DNA of 5,204 bases from Novosphingobium sp. (lineage in GTDB: Bacteria > Pseudomonadota > Alphaproteobacteria > Sphingomonadales > Sphingomonadaceae), in assembly GCA_027490345.1 (NCBI GenBank), contig JAIXYF010000404.1, positions 1 through 5,204 of the forward strand, written 5' to 3'. Each line of letters opens with the position of its first letter. Within the stretch, counting starts at the first letter, position 1. Of this stretch, positions 1 through 5,204 are shown piece after piece. The position numbers and the translations under genes were made by a program. A model generated the notes under the pieces. It did no database searches. It was not told the DNA's origin and was given only the letters and a program-made list of their open reading frames with translations.

Positions 1-2
1 CC

Positions 3-1388
3 TTTGCCGAGATTGCGCTGGCCGGGGCGCAGGCAGCCCCGCAGCAGGATTACTGGGCGCTGGCCACGGCGGCCGAAGCGCTGCTGCTGCTGGGCCGCGC
101 TGCAGAGGCCGAGGCCATGCTGCTGGCCGCCACGCAGCGCGATGGCGCCACCGTGGCCGCCCGCGCTTCCACCTTTCGCCAGTTCACCGCGCTGCTGGCC
201 AGCCCGGCCTGCGCGGGTCTGCCAGTATCCCTCGCGCCGATCCGGCCGCCGCGCAGCGCGGTGCTGACCGGGCACATGTTCTGTGAGGACCCTGCCGCCG
301 AAGCGCGAATAGCCCGGGACGTCCGCGCGGTGCTGGAAGCCGAACGGATCGGCGCGATGTTTGGTCCGCTTGCCTGCGGGGCCGATATCGTGATCGCCGA
401 GATATGCCTTGAATTGGGCATCGAATTTCATGCCGTGGTGCCGTTTGACGAGGAAGACTTCCTCGCGCTTTCCGTGCGGCCCGGCGGGCCGGGGTGGGAG
501 CTGCGCTATCATCGCTGCCTGGCTGCGGCGGCTACCACGCACCGCGCCTCGGCCATGCGTTATGTCGGCGATGATACCCAGATCGCGTTCGGCAGCGAAG
601 TGGCGATGGGGCTGGCGCGGGTGCGCGCGGCGCAGCTCGGCGGCGAAGCGCTGCAGCTCGCGGTGTGGGACGGGGTCTATTCGGGCGGCATTGCTGGCGC
701 GGGGGCCGATGTGGCGCGCTGGCGCAGCGCGGGCGGACGCACCGTAGTGATCGATGGCGCGCGCCTGCCCCGCGCGCGTGGGTCGCTGGCACCCGCGCAG
801 GCGGCGCTCGTTGATACCGAGCGCGCGCTGCGGGTGATCGTGTTTACCGATTTCAAGGGTTTTTCCCGACTTCCCGAACCAGTCATGCCGCAGTTCTGGG
901 GCGATGTCATGGGGCGCTGCGCGGCCGTGCTGCAAGTGCACCGGGCGCAGATCCACTGCCTCAACACCTGGGGCGATGCGCTTTATCTCGCGCTGGAGGA
1001 TGTGCGCGCGGCAGCCGAGGTGCTGTGCGCGCTGCAGGAGGCGCTGGCCGGGATCGACACGGCAGCGCTTGGCCTGCCGCCCGCCAGCGGCATGCGCATC
1101 GCGGCGCATTATGGCTCGGTCTATGCCGTGGATGATCCGGTGACGGGCATGCCCAATTACTATGGCACCGAAGTGTCGCGCGCGGCGCGGGTAGAGCCGA
1201 TTACACCGCCCGGGCAGGTCTATGTCACCGAACCCATGGCCGCTGCGATTGAGATGATCAGCGGCGAGATGACCGGCGGCAATGCTTTTGCCTGCCGCTA
1301 TGTCGGGCGGCTTGCGCTGGCCAAGGATTTCGGCGTGGAGCGAATCTACCGGCTGGAAAGAAACAGGGTTAATAAAAATTTGTCATAA
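3..1388 (+). CDS. TPR / SLOG-like / class III nucleotidyl cyclase protein, 5' partial
   Basis: The reading frame is open from the left edge to TAA at 1386-1388, giving 461 visible residues and no visible start; an ATG at 117 is internal, because the 38 codons before it continue the same kind of protein. Residues about 1-68 are Ala/Leu-rich helical hairpins resembling the end of a TPR-type region (AEALLLLGRAAEAEAMLLAA). Residues about 86-200 look like a SLOG/Rossmann-like domain, with GPLACGAD at 121-128 followed by a strand ending in VVPF. Residues about 277-461 are a class III adenylate/guanylate cyclase domain: FTDFKGFS carries the first metal Asp (D283), NTWGDALYLAL the second (D325), and NYYGTEVSRAARVEP the later active-site segment, with R396 at the transition-state Arg position. 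Such proteins would convert ATP or GTP to a cyclic nucleotide in the cytoplasm, with the N-terminal part probably regulatory. The usual substrate Lys and Asp positions hold N321 and N385, so specificity or activity is uncertain. The domain family is well supported; the exact nucleotide product is not. Confidence 0.88.
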   Translation, partial: FAEIALAGAQAAPQQDYWALATAAEALLLLGRAAEAEAMLLAATQRDGATVAARASTFRQFTALLASPACAGLPVSLAPIRPPRSAVLTGHMFCEDPAAEARIARDVRAVLEAERIGAMFGPLACGADIVIAEICLELGIEFHAVVPFDEEDFLALSVRPGGPGWELRYHRCLAAAATTHRASAMRYVGDDTQIAFGSEVAMGLARVRAAQLGGEALQLAVWDGVYSGGIAGAGADVARWRSAGGRTVVIDGARLPRARGSLAPAQAALVDTERALRVIVFTDFKGFSRLPEPVMPQFWGDVMGRCAAVLQVHRAQIHCLNTWGDALYLALEDVRAAAEVLCALQEALAGIDTAALGLPPASGMRIAAHYGSVYAVDDPVTGMPNYYGTEVSRAARVEPITPPGQVYVTEPMAAAIEMISGEMTGGNAFACRYVGRLALAKDFGVERIYRLERNRVNKNLS

Positions 1389-1427
1389 AGGACTCATGCG
1401 AATCGGCTAGGTATTGACGCCTATCCG

Positions 1428-1447
1428 GCCGCGCGCAGTTTCGCGGC
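1428..1447. other. Short inverted repeat after the cyclase gene
   Basis: GCCGCG at 1428-1433 and CGCGGC at 1442-1447 form a perfect 6-bp stem with an 8-nt loop, in the 68-base gap between the cyclase stop and the next start. There is no T-run after it, so it is not a typical intrinsic terminator. It could be a weak attenuating hairpin or chance in GC-rich DNA. The rest of the gap holds a TTGACG hexamer at 1414-1419 but no matching -10 box. Confidence 0.25.
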
Positions 1448-1456
1448 TGATGCGGG

Positions 1457-2941
1457 GTGCTGGGTGACATGGGGCAGGGGTCTGAAAACGTGGTGCTGCA
1501 ATCGGCACCTGAAACGCCTTCAGCGGCCACCGAGTCTCCGGCAGACAAGGCGCTTCCTGTGCGCAGTTTTGCGCTGAAAGTCCTCCGGTTCATGTCGGTG
1601 CTGATCGGCGCGGGCCTGTTGCTGCGCACGGCTTCGGCAGAATATGTCGTGTCTGCCCCGCAGCAGGAACCGGATCGCCAGCCCAACGCCCAGCCCAAGG
1701 CGCGGCTCAGTCTGGCCGGTGCGGTGCAGGCTGCCATGCCCAAACCAAGCTTTGGCGGTTTAGCTGCTGATGATACCGCGTTTCGCGATTCCGCGCCGGG
1801 CCGCCTTGCCTCGCCCGTCGCGCCTGCCAAGCCGAAAAAAGCTGCGCGCGGCCAGTCGGGCACGCGTTCCAAGCTGGCTGGCGAGGCAACGATGGTGGCC
1901 CGGCTTCAGCCCGCCAGCACCGCTGCGCTGTCGTCGTCGTCTGATCTCGCATCGACCGAAGGCAAGGCAGCGCCACTGGCCTTTGCCGAAAAGCGCATGG
2001 CAGCCGCTCCCGCAGGCAATCGCACCGAGCCTTCGCTCATCCGTGCCACTGCAGCATCTGCTCTTTCGGCGCCCACCCTCTCGGCGCCCACCCTCTCGGC
2101 GCCCACTCTCGCTGCCAAGGCCGAACCGGGGCTGACCAGCCAGCGTGTTCAGCCCGGTTCAGGGTTGCTTTCGCCTGTCCGTATCGTGAGCGGTGCGGCA
2201 CCCGTGCGCAAGGCTGATGGCGCCGCCGCGCCGAATTCTCCCGGCATTCCGCCAGCGCAGATTTCGCTGGCGCCGCCGGTCATGCGGCCCGGCCCGCGCA
2301 AGACCGAACTGGTTACCGATGTCCGTACGGCCATGCGCCGAGCCGCTTCGGCCTGGGATTATGCAGAAGCTCTGCCACCCGAACTCATGGGTCGAAACGC
2401 TGTTGGGCCGCGTCAGCCGGCCTTGCCCAAGGCCGTGGCCAAGGTGGCCCCGAACCCGGCCCCGGCTTTGGCCCCGAACTCCGTCTCGAACTCCGCAAGT
2501 CCTGAGCGCGCTGTGCCAAAGTCAGTTGCCCTCGCGCCAGCGCGCGCGGAGCCGGGCAGGTTGGCGCCGTCTGCTCCGGCAGGCGCTGCCTCGTCACCAG
2601 CCGCTGCCCCGCTGCCTCGGGATGAGACGCCGCGCCCACTGGCCATGCTGGATCGTCCGGCTGCGCTCGCGCCCGCCCGGCCAGCCGCACCGCGGCGTGC
2701 GCAGGCCGATGCAGGCGCAGCGCCCACGCCCGAACAAAACACACGCAAGGAGCGTCTTGCTCGCTCCGCCTCTCTGCGCCAGTTGGCCGATGAGCGCCGG
2801 TTCCGGCGTGAGAGGGAAGGTGCGGACGCGGCTGGATTGGCGCCCATTGGCGCTGGTATGCCTGATGGCGAACCCAGCACTGTGGCAGCGGAAGGCGCGG
2901 TGCTGAGCCTGCGTGACAGGATGCCCCGTCCGGCATTCTGA
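1457..2941 (+). CDS. Ala/Pro-rich putative envelope protein of unknown function
   Basis: I do not recognise this 494-residue protein. It is low-complexity, rich in Ala, Pro, Ser and Arg, and contains no cysteine and a single Trp (W300). Residues 41-61 (KVLRFMSVLIGAGLLLRTAS, then A) look like a basic n-region, a short hydrophobic core and a TASA/EY cleavage site, so the long tail is probably periplasmic, either released or anchored. Residues 204-218 are three SAPTL units. Around 428-459 lies a charged, probably helical stretch (KERLARSASLRQLADERRF). The tail ends MPRPAF. The frame begins after a TGA at 1448. The GTG at 1457 is the first start; the ATG at 1469 (codon 5) is an equally good choice and the ATG at 1592 (codon 46) would leave no n-region. 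None has a clear Shine-Dalgarno site. Codon use, with mostly G/C third positions and a long open frame, favours this strand over the antisense frames. It lies 80 bases before the divisome gene, so a cell-envelope role is a guess from context only. Confidence 0.75.
   Translation: MLGDMGQGSENVVLQSAPETPSAATESPADKALPVRSFALKVLRFMSVLIGAGLLLRTASAEYVVSAPQQEPDRQPNAQPKARLSLAGAVQAAMPKPSFGGLAADDTAFRDSAPGRLASPVAPAKPKKAARGQSGTRSKLAGEATMVARLQPASTAALSSSSDLASTEGKAAPLAFAEKRMAAAPAGNRTEPSLIRATAASALSAPTLSAPTLSAPTLAAKAEPGLTSQRVQPGSGLLSPVRIVSGAAPVRKADGAAAPNSPGIPPAQISLAPPVMRPGPRKTELVTDVRTAMRRAASAWDYAEALPPELMGRNAVGPRQPALPKAVAKVAPNPAPALAPNSVSNSASPERAVPKSVALAPARAEPGRLAPSAPAGAASSPAAAPLPRDETPRPLAMLDRPAALAPARPAAPRRAQADAGAAPTPEQNTRKERLARSASLRQLADERRFRREREGADAAGLAPIGAGMPDGEPSTVAAEGAVLSLRDRMPRPAF
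2066..2110 (+). repeat. Three 15-bp tandem repeats (SAPTL codons)
   Basis: TCGGCGCCCACCCTC occurs at 2066-2080 and again at 2081-2095; the copy at 2096-2110 differs by one C-to-T change. The unit is a multiple of three, so it keeps the frame and encodes SAPTL three times (residues 204-218 of the Ala/Pro-rich protein). The near identity suggests recent slippage or unequal exchange rather than old protein-level repetition. Confidence 0.95.
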
Positions 2942-3021
2942 CCGTGCTGCTTCCTAAGCGCGGCTCCATTGATGCTATTTTCCGGTTGAATCGGCGCGGC
3001 AAGTGTGATTCTGTCCGTTTG

Positions 3022-3333
3022 ATGAAACGCCGCCAATCCCATCTCAAGCTGCCACGCGAAAGCCTTGCGCAAAGCTTCGCGCTTCTGGCGCTGCTTCTGC
3101 TTGGCGCGGTGGCAATCGCAGGGCCAAGCGGGGTTCTGGCATGGACCGAAAATGCCCGCATGCTCGAACAGCGTGAGGCGGAAGTGAAGATGCTAGAGGC
3201 GGAGCGGGACCGTTTGCGCAACCGGGTGACCCTGCTTGATCCGCGCCATGCCGATCCCGATCTGGTGGGCGAACTGCTGCGCTCCGATCTTAATGTGGCG
3301 CATCCGGACGAGATCGTTATTCAGCGCAAGTAA
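3022..3333 (+). CDS. ftsB: FtsB/DivIC-family septum formation initiator
   Basis: This 103-residue protein has the size and plan of FtsB/DivIC: a short basic cytoplasmic N-terminus (MKRRQSHLKLPR), one membrane segment at about 17-34 (SFALLALLLLGAVAIAG), the GPSGVLAW motif just outside it, and a heptad-like coiled coil at about 43-71 (REAEVKMLEAERDRLRNRV). The C-terminal LLDPRHADPDLVGELLRSDL segment followed by HPDEIVI is typical of alphaproteobacterial members. In the family FtsB works with FtsL and FtsQ in the inner membrane to activate septal peptidoglycan synthesis. The ATG at 3022 gives the usual length; a GTG at 2944 would add 26 atypical residues, though no strong Shine-Dalgarno site precedes 3022. 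In many alphaproteobacteria this gene sits between eno and pdhA; here it is flanked by an unknown gene and folE. The family call is firm; the symbol follows from family membership rather than functional proof. Confidence 0.87.
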   Translation: MKRRQSHLKLPRESLAQSFALLALLLLGAVAIAGPSGVLAWTENARMLEQREAEVKMLEAERDRLRNRVTLLDPRHADPDLVGELLRSDLNVAHPDEIVIQRK

Positions 3334-3353
3334 TCCGGCAGCGAAAGTGATCC

Positions 3354-3378
3354 GGCAGGCCAAGCGATCGGGGCTGCC
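3354..3378. other. Imperfect hairpin in the ftsB-folE gap
   Basis: GGCAGGCC at 3354-3361 can pair with GGGCTGCC at 3371-3378 (seven pairs, one G-G mismatch) around a 9-nt loop. Only two T residues follow, so intrinsic termination would be weak. The left arm lies in the second copy of a 9-base direct repeat, ATCCGGCAG, at 3333-3341 and 3350-3358. It may modulate readthrough from ftsB into folE or be chance; nothing else shows in this 82-base gap besides the folE ribosome binding site. Confidence 0.25.
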
Positions 3379-3400
3379 TTACGGCGCGCCGTCCCCCTTC

Positions 3401-3405
3401 AGGAG
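3401..3405 (+). promoter_or_regulatory. Ribosome binding site of folE
   Basis: AGGAG ends 10 bases before the ATG at 3416. It is the clearest Shine-Dalgarno sequence in the window and supports that ATG as the folE start. Confidence 0.7.
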
Positions 3406-3415
3406 CATACCCTAG

Positions 3416-4030
3416 ATGCCCGTCCACCATGGACATGATGACGATGACCTTGGCGAGGCTGGCAAGATGCCGGTGCCGGACCATGTGCAGGAAGCGATCC
3501 GCACGCTGATCCGCTGGTCGGGTGATGATCCAGCGCGCGAAGGCCTGCTCGATACGCCGCGGCGCGTGGCCCGCGCGTGGAAGGAATATTGCCAAGGCTA
3601 TGGCGAAGACCCGGCGATGCACCTGGCCCGCCAGTTCGAGGAAGTGGGCGGCTACAACGAACTTGTCCTGCTCAAGGACATTCCCTTCCAGTCGCACTGC
3701 GAACACCACATGGCGCCGATCATCGGCAAGGCCGCGATTGCCTATTTGCCCCGGCATAAGGTGGTGGGCATTTCCAAGCTGGCGCGGGTGCTCAATGCCT
3801 ATGCGCGGCGGCTGCAGATTCAAGAGCGGCTGACCGCCGAAGTCGCCACCTGTATCTGGGACAACCTCAAGCCCCACGGCGTGGCTGTGGTGATTGAGGC
3901 GCAGCATGGCTGCATGACCGGGCGCGGCGTGCGCACTCCCGGCGTGGGCATGGTCACGAGCCGTATGATAGGCACGTTCCTTGAGGACAACCGCAGCCGC
4001 AAGGAAGTGCTCAGCCTGATGGGCTATTGA
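3416..4030 (+). CDS. folE: GTP cyclohydrolase I (FolE, type IA)
   Basis: FolE converts GTP to 7,8-dihydroneopterin triphosphate plus formate, the first step of folate (tetrahydropterin) synthesis in the cytoplasm. The 204 residues match the usual length of about 200-220. The family signatures are intact: DDPAREGLLDTPRRVARAW at about 37-55, then SHCEHHMAPIIGKAAIAYLP around 93-112, VVGISKLARVLNAYARRLQI followed by QERLT, and EAQHGCMTGRGVRTPG near the C-terminus. By alignment to E. coli FolE, C95, H98 and C166 are the zinc ligands and H97 and H164 correspond to catalytic His112 and His179, so the enzyme should be active and of the zinc-dependent IA type. The start at 3416 is supported by AGGAG at 3401. 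The N-terminus carries an unusual His/Asp-rich run (HHGHDDDD, residues 4-11). The protein ends in SRKEVLSLMGY, a natural end for this family, so the TGA at 4028-4030 is not a truncation. A decayed outer-membrane gene follows at once. Confidence 0.97.
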   Translation: MPVHHGHDDDDLGEAGKMPVPDHVQEAIRTLIRWSGDDPAREGLLDTPRRVARAWKEYCQGYGEDPAMHLARQFEEVGGYNELVLLKDIPFQSHCEHHMAPIIGKAAIAYLPRHKVVGISKLARVLNAYARRLQIQERLTAEVATCIWDNLKPHGVAVVIEAQHGCMTGRGVRTPGVGMVTSRMIGTFLEDNRSRKEVLSLMGY

Positions 4031-4422
4031 TGGCCCTCCGGCGTGGGCGCGCGCTATGGCATCGGGCCGCTGCGCCTTTCGGCCACGGGCTGGTACGCAT
4101 CGGCGCAAAGCACCATCGGCGGTGACAATCTCCATCTGCGCTCGGCTGCGGATGCCGGGCGGTCGGGCCTGCCGATAACGCTGCTGGCCAGCCTTTGCTA
4201 TATAGCACCGGCAGCGGCACTGCCCCTCGCGCGGCACGGCTCCGTCCGGGCGGAGACTATGCGGACTGGAAACTGGGCGCGGAATATAGCCGCTACCCAC
4301 TAACATTTGCCCTAGATTACACCGGTATCGATATCGCCGAAACCCAGCAGGCCAATGCGCCGCTTGGCGCGCCGCACGACGGGGCGGACCGGATCATCGC
4401 GCGCATACGCTTCAGCTTTTAG
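4031..4422 (+). pseudogene. TorF-family outer-membrane protein remnant, 5'-truncated and frameshifted
   Basis: Two adjoining frames together read like the C-terminal half of a TorF (Gcw_chp) putative porin. The first, from 4031 to about 4200, gives YGIGPLRLSATGWYASAQST and then IGGDNLHLRSAADAGRSGLP ending ITLLASLCY. The second, from about 4205 to TAG at 4420-4422, gives STGSGTAPRAARLRPGGDYA, DWKLGAEYSRYPLTFALDYT and a final IARIRFSF. The alternating beta-strand pattern, the GDYxDWKLG motif and the closing aromatic residue are typical of this outer-membrane beta-barrel family. Removing one TA from TATATA at 4199-4204 joins the frames exactly (LLASLCY-STGSGT). No signal peptide or N-terminal half is present: similarity begins immediately after the folE stop, in the same frame as folE. 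About 130 residues remain of a family member of roughly 200-250. A sequencing error could explain the frameshift but not the missing 5' part. The family call rests on recalled motifs, not a search. Confidence 0.72.
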
Positions 4423-4423
4423 T

Positions 4424-5134
4424 TCACGCGGCCAGGCAGCGGGCAAACAGGCGCCGGATCAGCCAAGGCTCGAGCAGGCGGCCCAGCAGCCACAGTGCAG
4501 CAAAGATCCCGGCAAAAACATAGGCCGGGGTGGGAGAAAATGCGTCTTTGTCCGGGTCTTCGCCGTCCTTCTTGTCCTTGCCGTCCTTCTTCCCGTCCTT
4601 CGGCTTTGCGTCCTTGGGCTTTTCGGGTGCGGGGGCGCCAAGGAAGGTGTCGACCGGGTTGAGTTTGAGTTCGGCCTGCTTGTCCTTTTTCTTGCCCGCC
4701 TTTTCTTCCGCAGACGGCTTTTCCAGCTGGCCGAGCGCGGCGGTCAATTGGCCGATGCCAAGGAACAGCAGCGGTGCAAGGAAGCAATAGAGCAGGGCGC
4801 GGCTGACGAGATGGTAGCGCAGCACAGCGCCTTCGCCCGCCGCCGTGATGCACAGCGTGCCGGAATCGATCACCGACAGCGGATCTTGCGCTAGCGGATC
4901 GCGCTTGGTGACGGACAGCAGATTGCCCGCACGCGCATGGCTTGTTCCGGGATGGGCGAACAGTGGATCGAGCTTGCCGAAGGCCTCGTCCGCCGTTTGC
5001 CCGGCGGGCAGGGGCAATTCGCCCCGGATATGCCAAATCCAATCAATCAGGCGGCGGATCGATGCCTTTTCGGCGGTGGCTGCGGGGCCGGTTTCCACGC
5101 CTGCGGTGCTGCCTGCGGTGCTGTGCACGGCCAC
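4424..5134 (-). CDS. Two-helix membrane protein with Lys/Asp-rich linker, unknown function
   Basis: I do not recognise a named family for this 236-residue protein. Residues 1-109 are soluble, with a helix rich in Arg and Trp near 25-40 (ASIRRLIDWIWHIRGELPLP) and a probable beta segment at 87-107. A first membrane helix spans about 110-134 (LVSRALLYCFLAPLLFLGIG), a second about 203-226 (AYVFAGIFAALWLLGRLLEP). Between them, residues 137-199 form a hydrophilic linker very rich in Lys and Asp (KPKDGKKDGKDKKDGEDPDK). The protein ends RRLFARCLAA. The start is uncertain: GTG at 5134 is three bases after the upstream TAA, with GGAA six bases ahead; GTG at 5128 has AAGG seven bases ahead; GTG at 5098 lies after a 12-bp duplication. 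The tight spacing suggests translational coupling with the partial gene at 5138-5204. Its stop is one base from that of the TorF remnant on the other strand. It is probably an inner-membrane protein whose linker and soluble part face the same or opposite sides; topology is not resolved. Confidence 0.85.
   Translation of the reverse strand: MAVHSTAGSTAGVETGPAATAEKASIRRLIDWIWHIRGELPLPAGQTADEAFGKLDPLFAHPGTSHARAGNLLSVTKRDPLAQDPLSVIDSGTLCITAAGEGAVLRYHLVSRALLYCFLAPLLFLGIGQLTAALGQLEKPSAEEKAGKKKDKQAELKLNPVDTFLGAPAPEKPKDAKPKDGKKDGKDKKDGEDPDKDAFSPTPAYVFAGIFAALWLLGRLLEPWLIRRLFARCLAA
4565..4615 (-). repeat. Lys-Asp codon-repeat tract in the linker
   Basis: GTCCTT (AAGGAC, Lys-Asp, on the coding strand) occurs five times at 4565, 4574, 4583, 4595 and 4610, at spacings of 9, 9, 12 and 15 bases, all multiples of three. 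It encodes the KD-rich part of the linker of the minus-strand membrane protein. The constant codon choice points to expansion by slippage. Confidence 0.7.
5099..5122 (-). repeat. Perfect 12-bp tandem duplication near the N-terminus
   Basis: GCCTGCGGTGCT is present twice without gap at 5099-5110 and 5111-5122. On the coding strand it gives STAG twice (residues 5-12, if translation starts at 5134). The unit preserves the frame and lies among three candidate GTG starts, so it may be at the margin of, or outside, the functional protein. Confidence 0.9.
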
Positions 5135-5137
5135 GCC

Positions 5138-5204
5138 TTATTCCGCAGGGATTGCAGAGGGCGCATCATCGAAGAACCGCGCGCGGGAGGCGCGCTGCTT
5201 CCAG
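5138..5204 (-). CDS. C-terminal end of an upstream minus-strand gene, partial
   Basis: Read from the right edge on the minus strand, one frame is open for 21 residues (WKQRASRARFFDDAPSAIPA, then E) and ends at TAA, 5140-5138. The stop lies three bases before the GTG of the next gene, the usual spacing of co-transcribed, coupled genes. One other minus frame in the stretch is closed by a stop within 13 codons. The fragment is too short to name a family. Confidence 0.6.
   Translation of the reverse strand, partial: WKQRASRARFFDDAPSAIPAE

Noticed and set aside
1414..1442. Possible promoter: TTGACG at 1414-1419
   Set aside because: The hexamer is good but at 16-18 bases spacing only AGTTTC-like sequence is found, a poor -10 box, and the start would lie almost on the next GTG.
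2385..3221. Long minus-strand open frame (278 codons) across the Ala/Pro-rich gene and ftsB
   Set aside because: It lies antisense to two better supported genes, including the recognisable FtsB family protein, and has Arg/Ser/Pro-heavy composition typical of shadow frames in GC-rich DNA.
3333..3358. Direct repeat ATCCGGCAG as an operator
   Set aside because: Two 9-base copies, the first beginning inside the ftsB stop codon, are too short and too GC-rich to call a binding site without further support.
4043..4303. An 86-codon plus-strand frame starting at GTG as an independent small gene
   Set aside because: Its first 50 codons fit the porin remnant and the rest is out-of-frame sequence after the TATATA shift, so it is not a separate gene.
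3317..4306. Minus-strand open frame of 329 codons over folE
   Set aside because: It is antisense to folE, whose catalytic motifs are intact; its His/Arg-rich sequence shows no family signature.
4419..5042. Alternative minus-strand frame of 207 codons inside the membrane protein gene
   Set aside because: It overlaps the frame with coherent membrane helices and sensible codon use; its own sequence is Arg/Pro-rich with no structure.
1..5204. CRISPR array, tRNA, rRNA, insertion sequence or attachment site
   Set aside because: No regularly spaced repeats, cloverleaf-like sequence, transposase frame or terminal inverted repeats were seen on either strand.

Overview
The window is GC-rich bacterial chromosome whose proteins look alphaproteobacterial, most likely from the order Sphingomonadales (Novosphingobium/Sphingobium-like). 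The basis is recognition by eye of three family signatures: the FolE core and its C-terminus, the small FtsB-type divisome protein, and the tail of a TorF-type outer-membrane protein. No database search was possible, so the genus is not claimed.

Layout, left to right. (1) 3-1388, plus strand: the 3' part of a large signalling protein, open at the left edge, with a helical TPR-like segment, a SLOG/Rossmann-like segment and a C-terminal class III nucleotidyl cyclase domain. (2) 1457-2941, plus: a 494-residue Ala/Pro-rich, cysteine-free protein of unknown function with one hydrophobic N-terminal segment, probably exported or anchored in the periplasm. (3) 3022-3333, plus: an FtsB/DivIC-like septum formation initiator of 103 residues. 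(4) 3416-4030, plus: folE, GTP cyclohydrolase I, with all catalytic and zinc residues present. (5) 4031-4422, plus: a broken remnant of a TorF-family outer-membrane protein. It lacks its N-terminal half, starts directly after the folE stop codon, and is frameshifted by an apparent extra TA in a TATATA run near 4199-4204. (6) 4424-5134, minus: a two-helix membrane protein with a Lys/Asp-rich linker, unknown function, converging on the remnant with one base between the stop codons. (7) 5138-5204, minus: the last 21 codons of an upstream gene that runs off the right edge and is probably in one operon with (6).

The plus-strand genes are spaced by 68-82 bases and could be partly co-transcribed, but the functions (cyclic nucleotide signalling, unknown envelope protein, cell division, folate/pterin synthesis) do not form one pathway. 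No tRNA, rRNA, CRISPR array, insertion sequence or complete phage module is visible. The points most worth a second look are the decaying TorF remnant fused to the end of folE, the altered substrate-site residues of the cyclase, and the unrecognised Ala/Pro-rich protein next to the divisome gene. I see no convincing new multi-gene system.
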